Origin: Symsagittifera roscoffensis
Taxonomy: Eukaryota > Xenacoelomorpha > Acoela > Convolutidae
DNA length: 64,000 bases
Assembly (NCBI RefSeq): GCF_963678635.1
Contig: NC_087066.1
Coordinates: 57,802,312-57,866,311 of the forward strand
Direction of reading: 5' to 3'
Made by a program: the position numbers and the translations under genes. Below the pieces are notes generated by a model. It searched no databases. It was not told the origin of the DNA and was given only the letters and a program-made list of their open reading frames with translations. Of the stretch, positions 1-11,900 are shown piece by piece. Each line of letters opens with the position of its first letter. Positions within the stretch are counted from its first letter, which is position 1.

Positions 1-2
1 AA

Positions 3-743
3 TTGGACACAATACAAAGACAATCAATTGACCAAAACTTACGCAAACTTGCCGAAACCGCAGGATTTGCAGACATCTATACGCAAGACTATAGCGGATA
101 TTTTAAAGACATTAAAGATTATATATATCTAAACGGTGAAAAATACCGTCCCCAAGATATATCGCCTATCAATATTTTTAGCTTTGTTAAACTCAGGAAT
201 GAAATTCTTGATTTTCTAGGATGGCCCTACTACATCTTAGAAAAATTGACTATTTTATACGCAATGTTTAACTTTATTGGATTTCTTTTTTCACTCTTAA
301 AAGGAATCTATAACACATGTGCTATACACACACAAGTCAATAGACAAGCAAGTGTAGCACGCATACTATTTGCAGGATTTTTTGGAATTTTTTCTACATC
401 AATAAACAAAATTCTTTTAGACGCACAAATAAAAGAATACAACACAAAAATAGCAACAAGACAGAACACAGACGACGAAGAACATAACAATGTAGACACA
501 ACGCCAACAGCACCACAATTACCACCCCTACCACATAACCATCCATTATCCTTAGTCCCACGTAATTTTCGAAACTTAGCAATAACACATAATCCAAATT
601 TTAGACCAACCATATCACAAAGTCCCATCCAACATATAATGACACACCACTCACAAGATGAAAATACCTATGAACAAATTATAGAACAACCCCATACCAC
701 CGCTTTTCAGTCTCAAAATAATAATTTTTTTAGCCCACGATGA
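3..743 (+). CDS. C-terminal part of an envelope-like membrane protein of a retroelement or integrated virus (5' partial)
   Basis: The frame is open from the left edge, so the true start lies outside the window. The first codon is TTG and no ATG precedes the conserved-looking part. About 246 codons are visible. Residues about 56-66 and 78-104 are strongly hydrophobic, and a further hydrophobic stretch at about 120-138 is rich in Phe, Gly and Ile. A hydrophilic tail rich in Asn, Gln and Pro follows to the stop. This is the layout expected for the end of a type I envelope glycoprotein: stem, membrane anchor, cytoplasmic tail. I recognise no specific family, and the envelope assignment rests on topology and on position just before a candidate 3' LTR. 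The + strand is rich in A and C and poor in G, as in many retroelement genomes. The stop overlaps the next start as ATGA. Confidence 0.5.
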   Translation: MDTIQRQSIDQNLRKLAETAGFADIYTQDYSGYFKDIKDYIYLNGEKYRPQDISPINIFSFVKLRNEILDFLGWPYYILEKLTILYAMFNFIGFLFSLLKGIYNTCAIHTQVNRQASVARILFAGFFGIFSTSINKILLDAQIKEYNTKIATRQNTDDEEHNNVDTTPTAPQLPPLPHNHPLSLVPRNFRNLAITHNPNFRPTISQSPIQHIMTHHSQDENTYEQIIEQPHTTAFQSQNNNFFSPR

Positions 744-2548
744 GCCGACAACTTGGATCCCTACACCGTTCAAATTCCCATCCAACCAACCTCACTACTC
801 CAATTACAATAATACCACTTTTTGCTTTCCCACCACCCGATTTCCCAACCAGTAATGTAACATCAGGCATGAATTCCGATACTAATTCACACATCTCAGT
901 TTTATACTCCACATCACAACTCAATAACCCGAATATTGAAACCCCCGATGAATTTGCCGACTCTGAACCATCTCCATCCAATAATTTTCACACAAACCCC
1001 TCAATTTTTTCCCAATCCCCTTTTCAACCAATGATACCAAATAACCCTGTCCCCACCAATTCTACACCCTCTTATGCTTCCCAAGTCACTCCAACCTATT
1101 CTTCATATCATTCAGACCGATCATCCAATTCTCCAGATACCCCCCAAATCTCCCCAGAACTAGATAATTTTATTACATTACAACAACAACCCTACCACCT
1201 TGACACCCCCACCATAAACCAAATTTCATCCACAATAGATTCATCCAAACCCCCTACCCCTACATCCTCTTCAATTTATACCGAATCATTAGCACCATCA
1301 TCCACATCTACTGAATCTTCACTCAGCACTAATAGAGCTTACCGCACTTTTAAAAGAAAGTTCCCCAATCATCCTTTCCCAGCAAAACCAGGAACAGCCC
1401 GTGAATATATAAATCACCCAAATCACACTAATACAAAAGAATTTTTAGCTATCACCTTACCCTCATTTCCACAATACACCTTAAACACCCCTCACAACAC
1501 TAACGAAACACGTAACTTTGTAGACGAACACGTTTTAATGCCTACCCTTCCTTGGACCTCATATTATCATTTTACTAATCCCCTTTGCTTACCTTTATCT
1601 AACACTCACATCGATATAGAACGAAATAAGGACATGCTATATCGACTCACTACACCACTAACACCTAGACAATTTACTTACATAGGATATAAAAAATCAC
1701 TAAAAACAAACACTGCACCCCGAGCTAACGAATATACGCTAGAATATTACGATCATAACATCATCAGAACTAACCAAGATCAATTCTTAGACGACGATCG
1801 CTTCGCTAACCCACAAATCACAGAAAAATTTTTCATTAAAACACCATATGTATTTACACTCAATATATTTGATCGCAAATTTGACCACATCATCTCAGAA
1901 GCACTAACAGACACGCAAGCCTACGAAAGTTTTAAAGAACGCTTCCAAATATTTTCACTAACCTTTCATTTCCTTGCACCACATGAAAGAGATCTGCACT
2001 GCTCACACGATATTATGTTGCGCACTAAACAAACTCACACATATACATATTATCGTTTTATCCAAAATCACTTCGACCTACACACTCTCTCCAGACAACC
2101 ACACCACCGTTTTCAATTCATCAATTCCAAATACACCTCACCATTCTTTCTTAACTTCACATATTGCATTAAAGATACTAACCTTCATGGTATTCTTCGA
2201 AATTATGATCCCATAACCCAAATGTATATTTTTTGTCCCATCACCAAGAACTTCAACGCAGAAGAATCCCGACCCTTCCTTCTCCCACACGAATTTGTTC
2301 AACCCATAGAAATCCCCATTTTAGAATTCATCCACAACACTAAATTCAATCACAAATTATATAATCTAATCCAAAACACACCTTATGAGTTTGCAGTTGG
2401 CACTGAAGAACTAACCACCATTAAAGCACTTCAATTGCTTTGGCCACTGCTTCAAACTAAAAATATCATCCGCATCTTAGCTAAATTACTAACAACTTCA
2501 GATCTCATCCACGACATCTTCCCCCACGGTTTCTTCCCCGACGACTAA
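740..2548 (+). CDS. Unrecognised 602-residue ORF coupled to the envelope-like ORF by an ATGA overlap
   Basis: The ORF starts at ATG 740-742, whose last two bases form the first two of the preceding TGA stop at 741-743. Residues 1 to about 200 are rich in Ser, Pro, Thr and Asn and look disordered. Residues about 205-602 look folded: mixed aromatic and charged sequence with many Phe, Tyr and His, and no obvious membrane span or signal peptide. A short basic stretch (FKRKF) lies near residue 208. I recognise no domain. A 1.8-kb uninterrupted frame in such AT-rich sequence is unlikely by chance, and codon composition matches the upstream ORF. It is probably an accessory or structural protein of the same element, translated by termination-reinitiation from a polycistronic RNA. 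Its position downstream of an envelope-like gene is unusual for an LTR element. Confidence 0.6.
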   Translation: MSRQLGSLHRSNSHPTNLTTPITIIPLFAFPPPDFPTSNVTSGMNSDTNSHISVLYSTSQLNNPNIETPDEFADSEPSPSNNFHTNPSIFSQSPFQPMIPNNPVPTNSTPSYASQVTPTYSSYHSDRSSNSPDTPQISPELDNFITLQQQPYHLDTPTINQISSTIDSSKPPTPTSSSIYTESLAPSSTSTESSLSTNRAYRTFKRKFPNHPFPAKPGTAREYINHPNHTNTKEFLAITLPSFPQYTLNTPHNTNETRNFVDEHVLMPTLPWTSYYHFTNPLCLPLSNTHIDIERNKDMLYRLTTPLTPRQFTYIGYKKSLKTNTAPRANEYTLEYYDHNIIRTNQDQFLDDDRFANPQITEKFFIKTPYVFTLNIFDRKFDHIISEALTDTQAYESFKERFQIFSLTFHFLAPHERDLHCSHDIMLRTKQTHTYTYYRFIQNHFDLHTLSRQPHHRFQFINSKYTSPFFLNFTYCIKDTNLHGILRNYDPITQMYIFCPITKNFNAEESRPFLLPHEFVQPIEIPILEFIHNTKFNHKLYNLIQNTPYEFAVGTEELTTIKALQLLWPLLQTKNIIRILAKLLTTSDLIHDIFPHGFFPDD

Positions 2549-4053
2549 TAGGTAAATATGAATTATACATATTAACTAATTAAATTAAAATTAGAAACTA
2601 ACCATTCTTAATTCATGTCTTCTTTAGAATTTTAGCCTTCATCCAACGATCATCTGAAAAATTCACAAAAGAAAATAAAAATTGAAAACTTCTTCAAACT
2701 ATTTAAAACTCTATTAATTTTTTGCACCAAACAAATCACTAAAAATAATACCAATGCAGTAATTTAATTTATAAATTTTTTCCCAAATGCAGTAAATCTA
2801 ATAATGATGAAAATTTGTAACTTAATTTTCCCCAACAACTAGCAGTAAATTTGCATTTCTATGTAATAAATTGATAAAACGAAAATGCAGTACTAACCTT
2901 TTGATATTTCCTTTCATTCGCACAAAGATTCTATCCACACTCGCACAGCTCGCCCACGAAGAATTGTTTAAAATAATGAATTTCAGTTTCAAGCTTTCAC
3001 ACTCAACAACTCTAACACATGATAACAAGTTTCAAACTTTCCTTTAACCCGGTTGGAAAGGAATTATATACTAAACAACACTAACCAACGCAGCTTACTA
3101 AATACCACAAATCATAGAATAACAGCATGACTAAGAAAAGGAAACCAACGGTACCCAAACCGGATTAACCCAGTTTAAAACTGGATAATTTATTCTTTTG
3201 AAGACTATTATAAAGTCTAAGAAAGAAATAATAAAACACAAAAAAGTCGAAAGACAAACCCATACCAAAAACAATTTGATTTTTGAAAAAAGGACACAAC
3301 CAACAAAACATAAGAAAAACCACAACAAACCCAACACAAAACGTTGTCACATAACAGGACCTCTCACAAAAACCGCATGCAATCATACTCCCACTCCTGG
3401 CCTAACCCACCAGAAGAGGACGTCCTGAGCATGCTCTATAGGCGGCCTAACCCACCGTGCTACATCCACGCTTTGTGACCACACTCCTACTTTTAATAAG
3501 AGCTACTCAAGGGTGAGTAACTCTTCAAAATAACTGAACTAAAACAAAAAGCTTTTGTGAAAACAACTAACCAAAATCATAACTAAAACATTAAACTAAT
3601 AAAAATTTTATAAAATGTAAATTATATCTTGCAGTATATAGATCAGCATACAACACCAAAGACGAACATCCAAAGACAAATTGACCCCACTACACTCGAA
3701 AAAGAATGGCCAACCACAATCAATATGCCGCCCACAATCACAACTCAAAGGATTTAGAGTACGACTTGACTTCGCAGAAAAGGACTTCATTGAACTAGAA
3801 CAATGACCACCTCGATGTTCAAGTATACGTACAGATCCGAGTAACCAGGCATCCCCTCCACACACAATCTCCACGCCATTCCCAGACAAGGTCAAACACA
3901 AAAGAAGTTCTCTACATGAAACGGAAAAACCTGTCATAGCCAACCATTCTGAAATCAGATTTGAGTTTGTTGCGAAAACCCAGTCGTTGTCTTGAGAAGA
4001 CACAACGATTGAATCTGGGACTTCTCTAATAAGAAAACCCAGAAGAAATAAGA
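2549..4053 (+). other. Non-coding 3' region of the left-edge element
   Basis: This 1.5-kb stretch follows the second ORF and precedes the candidate 3' LTR. It keeps the A/C-rich strand bias of the ORFs. The phrase 'atgcagta' recurs at about 2753, 2785 and 2884. No long + strand frame is open. A 158-codon frame on the - strand (3608-4084) is noted separately and not called as a gene. Confidence 0.4.
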
Positions 4054-4557
4054 TGTTCGCCAAATACCAACGTCCATCATCCATCCTTTGAATTGCAGAA
4101 AGACTATTCTAAAAAACTCTGTAAAACCCGGATGGGTGGAACCTGATCTAAACTACATTTTATGATTGGATAAATTAGATATTTTACCACTGTAAAGTAT
4201 TTAATATTAACCAATCATGATCCATCTAACTAACAACCCACTTATTTGTTAGTGCTGAAATTACTTGTAATTTCAGCACCAGAGAGATTTGAATTTAACT
4301 TAGAAATTAGTTGACTCTCCAAGAAGACTTCAGCAGCCGCAATAAACCAGTATACCCTAGATCTATTGAGCCTAGCAGAGACTAGTTAAACAACCTGAGA
4401 CTAGATAGTATAAGAGTAAGATTAGGATCGGTATTAGACTAAGAAGTTGCACGAATCTATCCGGCCGAAAATAAGATAGCGTGACGAGCAGACGGTGTAC
4501 CTTATCCGAAATTACTCTATGAGTTATACACTTCGGTCCTAACTCAATTGCAATACA
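4054..4557 (+). repeat. Candidate 3' LTR of the left-edge element
   Basis: The purine tract AGAAGAAATAAGA (4041-4053) is followed directly by TGTTCGCC. A second possible start is TGTAAAACCC at 4120. The segment contains the polyadenylation signal AATAAA at 4341-4346 and ends in ...CAATACA at 4557, just before unrelated low-complexity sequence. That gives TG...CA ends and a length of about 440-500 bases. The 5' LTR is outside the window, so neither ends nor target duplication can be confirmed. Confidence 0.35.
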
Positions 4558-4559
4558 TA

Positions 4560-5050
4560 GAAATGATAGAGAAAAAAGATAGAAAAAATATCAAAAAAGG
4601 ATCGAAAAAGAAAGATAGAAAAAAAAGATCGAAAAAGGATTGAAAAAGAAAGATAGAAAAAAAGATCGAAAAAGAAGGATCGAAAAACAGATAGAAAAAA
4701 AATTAAAAGAAAAAAAAATAGAAAAAAAGATAGAAAGATTGAAAAAGACGGATCGAAAAAAGTGATATAAAAAAGGCATATAAAAAGTGGTATAAAAAGT
4801 GATAAAAAAGATATAAAAACGTGGTATAAAAAATTATATTGGAGGATTGAAGAAGGATCGAAAAAAACAGATAGAGAAAAAAATAGAACAAAAAGAAAGA
4901 AAGATAGAAAAAGACGGATAGAAAAAAAAGATAGAAAAAACAGAAAGAACGAAAAAAAAGATTGAAAAGATTTAAAAAAAGAAAAAAAGATCAAAAAAGA
5001 AGGCTAAAAAAGATAGAAAAAAAATCGAAAAAAGGATCGAAAAAAATTCC
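4560..5050. repeat. Purine-rich low-complexity tract of (GAAAAA)n type
   Basis: About 490 bases consist almost only of A and G with scattered T, in units such as 'gatagaaaaaa' and 'gatcgaaaaaa'. The Phe/Ser-rich frames it yields on the - strand are compositional artefacts. It adjoins the end of the candidate LTR. Confidence 0.9.
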
Positions 5051-5394
5051 AGATAAAGATAAATAACGAAATATTGGAGACAACCGTTTGACATTAGTAC
5101 TATTTTGAACTGCATTGAAAGTTTAAAAAAATTAGGAGACGGGTAGACAGACATAATCAAATTATTTAGAAAAGCAGGTATACAGACAGACAAACTTAAT
5201 TTGGCCTCGAGAAAAATTACTAAAAAATTAATGACCTTGCGGAAAACTAATTGAAAAATTTTCTGAAGCATTGCAATATATTATATAGCTTAAACATGAA
5301 AAATTTCTTTCGTTAAACATGCAAAAGTATTATGCTTAAAAAAGTATTATGCTTAAACATGGGAGATAGCTGTCACTAGCATTTAAATATAGTA

Positions 5395-5463
5395 TAGATA
5401 GATATATATATATAGATAGATAGATAGATAGATATATATATATAGATAGATAGATAGATAGAT

Positions 5464-5556
<93 letters not shown>

Positions 5557-5560
5557 TAGA
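5395..5560. repeat. (GATA)n microsatellite
   Basis: A run of GATA/TAGA units of about 160 bases contains two short (TA)n interruptions near 5403 and 5433 and one GAAA variant near 5465. The stretch from 5060 to 5394 and from 5561 to 5784 holds no gene that I can support; it is intronic to NEK9. Confidence 0.97.
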
Positions 5561-5784
5561 TTACTTCAAAAAGCGCAATAGTTGTGTTTTAGTCGTGTTT
5601 AATTCAAATAATTGAATTGTTGATTATAACTTCAATATAATTTTGACTACTACCATCCCAGCCTATATGTATGTTTATATACTTGTAAATGGCTGCCGCT
5701 GTTGATCGCTACAAAAATCGCACAAGAAACTAAGAGAACTATGTTCTAGTACTCATATCTCGCGAGTACCTGAACTGAACTCAC

Positions 5785-5979
5785 GGTCCAAGTGTAGAGT
5801 TCCCTCTCCAGTGAAATGGCAGCCATCACATTGGATCCCACGGCCACTCCAATAGCTGTACTCTGACCCATTTGATGTCGTCCTAAACTTCCCCCTCCAC
5901 CTCTGCCGGCGGGCGCCGAAAAATGCTCGATCTTCGCAGGCATGAGCTTGCCCCCTCCCCAGCAGAACACTTCGGAAGA
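5785..5979 (-). CDS. NEK9: NEK9 exon 10 (first RCC1 blade)
   Basis: The acceptor TGCCTTTCTAG precedes TCTTCCGAAGTG and the donor is ACC|GTGAGT, both strong and phase 0. It encodes [20 protein letters not shown] and later [11 protein letters not shown], the RCC1-like WGGG and ELYTW signatures at the start of the NEK9 propeller. A Gly-rich run GRGGGGSLG is inserted in the middle. The next exon is not visible to the left; the retroelement at 1-4557 occupies that intron. Confidence 0.9.
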
Positions 5980-8900
5980 CTAGAAAGGCAGTAAAGACTA
6001 GGGGTATTTCAAAGAGTTGAGCCGCTAAAGCAGGGGAGCTTCTCGTTTCTTCTATTGAATTCAAAATTTCAGATTTGTGAGGCTATTTTTGAGAGAAGTC
6101 AAAAAGTTTGAAAAAAAGACGGTCAAAAACCAAAGATTTGACTTTTCCGGGATGATAAATTTTTAGTAAAAACATTTGGGCTTAGTCGCTAATGCAGGGG
6201 AGCTTCTTAAAACAAATTCTCTCCAATGAACCTAAAATCTCAGTTCTGCGAGAGTACTTTTCGAGAAGTCAAAAATTTTCAAAAAAACGGTCAAAAAATT
6301 TTCCGGGGTCATTCTTTTCGTCTAAAAAAATGCATCCTAGCCGCTAATGCAGCGGAAATTCCCAAAATTATGAGTGTCAATGGAAGCCAACAAGTGGGGT
6401 GCAGTTCTGTTGTGTATATGGACAAATAAGCGGATGACACGACCCAAAAGTGATGAAGGAGCTTATTAAGATACCAAACAGTTAGGTTTGATGTATCTCA
6501 GAGAATACAAAAAAACGGATACCAAAAATTATAGCTGGATGCTTTGACTTATTCTAAGCAATTTAACATATATTAGCCTAAAGTTGCAGATCTGAAATCC
6601 GTGATCAGCAAGCAATAACAGTGCGTTTTGAAAATGAGGTCAAAAAACTGACAAATCAAAAACAGACACAGAAGGTTAAAAAAATGCAAAATTTTAGATC
6701 AAAAGGGCAATAAAATTGAACTGCTTATAGGGCTACCACAGAAATTACAGACAACTGAAGAAACATTGAAACTTTTGAAAAAATAGATTAACGAGGTTAT
6801 AGAAAAGTTTAATCAATACAGTGAGGATAAAGAAACTTAAAAGAGATTTGTAAATGGAGGATAAATCAGGATAATAATCAAAAATTTATAAAAAAAACGA
6901 TCCGAACAAATAAAAAGGAAAAAAAGATGGCGATCTTACAGAAAACACTTTAAAACAAGTCTAACAAAAGTGCTCTTGACGAAAAAAAATCACTCAGGAG
7001 CATACAATTGTAGGGTTGATAAGGAAAACGTCAACAAACGTTCTCCCTGTAAAGTTTTTTCAAAAAGGTCCGAAAATGGTCAATTTCTGAATTTCTAATG
7101 GCTCCAACTGCTGTCCCGAGTCGTTTTTGCCGGTTTTCAGCAAATGTTTGAAAAATTCAATCAGAAAGAGTTATTTTTGTTCTGGAAAAGAACAAAAGTT
7201 GTTCGAAAAAAAAACGGTCAAAATCAAAATTTTGACTTTTCCGATGATGATATTTTTTGGCAAAAAAATTTGGAACTAGCCGCTAACGAGTGTCAACGAA
7301 CGCCAACAAGTGGGGTGCAGTTCTGTTGTGTACATGGACAAATAGGCGGATGTGACGGCCCAAAAGTGATGAAAGAGCATATTCAGATACCAAACAGTTT
7401 GGTTTGATGTATGTATATCAGACAACTCATAAATACTGATGCCAAAAAATTTAGCTAGATCCGTTGACTGAGTTTTAACAACTTATTAGGTATTAGCATC
7501 AAGTTACAGATCTGAAATCCGTGATCAGCAAGCAATGGCAGTGCGTTTTGAAAGTGAGGTGAAAAACTGACAAATCAAAAACAGTTACAGAAGGTTACAA
7601 AAACTGCGAAGTTTAAAATCAAAAGGGCAAGAAAATTGAACTGTTAAATAGGGCTACCACAGGAATTACAGACGATTGAAGAAAATTGGAACATTTGAAA
7701 AAATTGATTTACGAGGCAATAGAAAAGGTTAATCCATACTGTGAGGACAAAAAATGAAATGGTAAATGGAAGATAAACCAGGATAATCAGCAAAAAATTT
7801 AAAATAAAACAATCCGAACAATTGAAAATGATTAAAGATGACGAACTTACAGAAAACATCAAAATAAACATGTCTAACAAAAGTGCTGAAAAATGATCAC
7901 TCAAGAACATACACTTGTAGGGTTGATAAGAAAAACGTCAAGGTATGTTAATCCAGTAAAAATTTGTCAAAAATGTCCGCAAATGGTCAAATTCTGATGG
8001 CTCCAACTGCTGTCACGAATCATTTTTGCCGGTTTTCAGGAAAGGTTAATAAAAAATTAAATCAGAAACAGCTATTTGTTTTTCTGTAAAAGAACAAGTG
8101 TTTTTGGTCGCGCAAATGCTCAGCCTATAGTCTTTAGGATTTAAAAAAAGCAATTAGGATAAATGAAATTTTAAAAACAAACAGACATAGGGTTTTGTCA
8201 TTGACCTACTGAAAGCATCTGGCACAATTACACAAAAACAGCTCCTAGCAAAATGTTTTCCAATCGTCTAAATATAAGAGAAAGACAGCAAACTGTTTTG
8301 TTTTTACGAGAAGCAATCAAATATGAATACAATATCAACTGGACAGTCACAACACTCTGTCCTCGGCTCCAAGTTTTTGCTCATTTACATAAACGATACT
8401 TGTGATCGAGTTGTATACTCACAGTTAACAATTAATTTGTTCGCCGATGAAAAGATTATATTAGGAAACAGTGCTGAAAGGGCGGCTCAAGTTTGAGCTA
8501 AAACTTTTTAAAAAATAAGACAGCAAATTCCATTTTAGAGTTACTGTAGTTTTCAGTGTACACTTAATCGTGAATAAACTAACTATCGCTTGCCATTTGA
8601 AAATTAAAAAGCATGTTCAACAAGTTGAAAACAAAACTGGCAAAAGCGCTGCCATTCTGGATACATTAAGATTAAAACAAAAAAATTAAAGAGCTTTCGA
8701 TTTCTGAAAAATCTATGCTAGGCCTGTACTTGAATATGAAGCAATTATCAACAGCATTACCGGCAAAACTATGATTGAAGACACCAAGTAGGTCTTCCCA
8801 TTTTCGCGAAGACAAAATTACCATGCACTAAAATGAACAGACCGTGTTTCAGTCCCGGGAGATGACCAGCAGGAAGATCTCAAAAACGTTGGATCGATTG

Positions 8901-11900
8901 TTTGAAACGGAACCTGAATACTTAGCTATAAACCCAAAGATTGTCTTGATCGAACGGCATGGAAAAACGTATTATCTTTATGAAATAGCTTGAATGCTAT
9001 TAAAGAGGCTCTCATCTAAATCCTGGAATTTGTGAAGCTAACCAGATATACCATTGATTACGCAGTTTCCGAATGTCTAAACCCGCCACAACCGTAAGCC
9101 GGACAAAAATTACATTAGTAGTAGTAGAAGAAATATAAAAACCATCCATGGAGAGTCTGATTGAATCTAAGAGAATTTGACAGTGTGTACAGAATACGCT
9201 GTGAGCGGTAACTGCTGACCATTGAAGAAATGCATCCAAAGAAGCTGATTAGACTCTTAGCAGAAAAACCAGGTGTCAGATAAGGATGAATGAAGTCAAA
9301 GAAAACAAAAATTTAAATACAAAACTCACAATTAAGGTTTTTTGAAAAACATAATTCAAAAACTCAATGATAAGGAGCAAAACAGTTGAAAAAGTTTCTT
9401 AAAAATCCCTCGGTTACTATCTTGTTCAATAATAAACTTGAAAACCTATTTTGGCAGACGCGCGATCTCTAAATTCTTCCTTTTTTATGGGTTATTCTAA
9501 AGTGTAATTCGAAGTTACTTCCAAACAAAATCACTTAGCATAAACAATTATCGGAAGGATCGAGTGATATATCAGATTAAAGCCATTTCAGTCCTGATTC
9601 GAACAACATTTAAAAACATTCCCAAGGGCGAGAAAAACTGGTTCAAAAACTTTGAGCAAGCCCGTCTCCATTAATAAATCGTTTCAAAAAAACTGTCCCA
9701 TGCCACGTTTCGATTGGCAAAACTTAGGTTTTTCTAAGCAGGCTATTCAAACGATGAAACTTTTTAGGTTACTTCAATCACTAAACGGGCTAGCAAAATC
9801 TGAGTTTTCGAAAATTTTTGTTATTTCGTGCCCTGAACTTATCAGCAAGAAACTAATTTTTCTGAGCAAGTCATTCAAGCAATGCAACTTCAAAATTTCC
9901 AAAGTTCACAAAGAATTTTGGAAATTTTTGAATTTTTTCTTACCGTGTATCGATTGGCAAAATTTAGGTTTTTTAAGCAAGCCATTGAAACGATAAAAAT
10001 GTTGAAATGTTTAGGTTAATTCATACATTTAATCGATTCACAAAACATTTCTTCCTGAAAAAGCCATTCCAGCCATGAAAATTTGAAAAACTTTATGTTA
10101 TTTCATACCTTAAGTCCATTCGCAATAAAAAAAACGTTCTGGGAAAGTCATTGAAGCAATGCAGCCTCGAAATTTTGAAAGATTCCAGACCACGATCCGG
10201 TTCGCTTAACAGTAAGCTGTTCAATCCACTCAACTTTAAAAAACTTACTGTTGATCTGTAGAGCCAATAAATGCGCAAAAATTTGTCTATGCTAGTTTCT
10301 TGAGAAATAGCTGAAGTTTTTTTTGAGTCCGAATTGTTTCGCGGAATTAAAAGTTTTGTTTGAAAACCAATTCAACGAAATTATTTCATCAAAAGTTTTA
10401 CTTTTTTAAAGCTAAGCAAGCGATGAAACGTTGAGTTATTTCAAGATGCTTCATAAATCGAATCGTTTTGCGACAAGTTAGTTTTTCCTTAGCAAGATTT
10501 TTGAGGAATGAACGTTGAAATAAACTTTTCTTAGCAAGCTATTCAAGCGACGAGCCAATGCACAAAGCCGCCTAGAGCGCAAAAATATTTGTTTCTTTAT
10601 GCAAGCTATTCAAGTGATGAAATTTTAAAATACTTCAAATTGATTCATACGGCGAATTGGCTCGCAAAAAGATAAAGTTTTTCCTTTCAAGCTTCTGGAG
10701 CGATGATACCTTAAAATGTTTCAAGTAATTTCATAGACTGAATTGGGTTCGTGGTAAATTTAAAATTTTCAAAGCGATGAAAACTTACAATATTTCAAGT
10801 TGATTCATTAATCAAAATGGTTTGCAAAAAGTTTAGGTTTTTCTATTCTCAAGCTTTTGGAGCGATGATATTTTGAATTATTCCAACATATTTCACAGAC
10901 CAAATCGGTTCGCTAAATATTCATTTTTTTCCAAAACAAGCTTTTGAGCGAGGAAATTTTGACGTACTTCAAAATATTTCACATACGAAATCGAGTAGCA
11001 AAAAGTGAAACTTTTTCATAAGCAAGCTATTCAAGCGATGAAATATGTAAATATTAACAGAACAAATAAGTAAGCAAAAAAAATGAGCAATGAAATTTTC
11101 AAATATTTCAAGTTATTACAGAGAACAAATGGGTTCTCGAAAAACGTAAAGTGACATTTTTCATAAGTGAGCTATTCAAGTGATGCAACATTGAAAAACT
11201 TCAAGTCTTTTCAGAGATTGAATTGTTTCGCGGAAACTTAAACTTTTCTTGCAAGCTAATCAAGCGAAACAAATTTGAGAAATTTCAAATTATTGATAGA
11301 GCGAATCAGTTTCTGAAAAAACTTACTTTTGTTTTGCAAGCTAATCGAGCGATGAAAGGTTGAGCTATCCCAAAATGGTTTATAAATCGAATCTTTTCGC
11401 AATAAGTTAGTTTTTGCTAAGCAAGAATTTTCATAGAGCAAATCAGTTCCCGACAAAATTAAACTTTTCCTTTCAAGCTATTCAAGCGACGAAAAGTTAA
11501 AATATCGCAAGCCAATACAGAAAACCGCCTAGTGCGCGAAAATTTGTTCTATGCAAGCTATTGAAGTCATGAAAATTTGAAATACTTCAAGTTGATTCAT
11601 GAAGCGATTTCGTCAAAAGAAACTTCAAAATATTTCAACATATTTCACCGATCGAATTGGTTTCGGAAGTATTCATGTTTTTTCAAAGCAAGCTTTTGAG
11701 CGATCAAACTTTGAAATAATTCAAGTTATTTCACAAACCGAATCAATTCGAGACAAGTGAAAGTTTTTCATCAGCAAGCTATTCAAGAGATCAAACATGT
11801 AATTTTTTCAAGTTATTTCAGAACGCGAGTTTATTCGCAAAAAGTTTAGAGCTTTCCTTGCAAGCTGATGAAACTTTGAATTATTTCAATTTATTTCATA

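Larger units (their letters stand above)
1..4557 (+). mobile_element. 3' part of an envelope-bearing LTR retroelement or integrated virus inside a NEK9 intron
   Basis: The parts are an envelope-like C-terminus, an ATGA-coupled 602-codon ORF, an untranslated stretch, a purine tract and an LTR-like end with AATAAA, all on the + strand. No gag, protease, reverse transcriptase or integrase is visible here, so the superfamily cannot be set from this window. It lies to the left of NEK9 exon 10, whose donor at 5785 points into this DNA, so the insertion is intronic and in the opposite orientation to the host gene. It could also be an endogenous non-retroviral element; the LTR-like end argues mildly against that. 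Confidence 0.45.

Noticed and set aside
4539-4994. 151-codon Phe/Ser-rich - strand frame
   Set aside because: It is the complement of the GAAAAA low-complexity tract.
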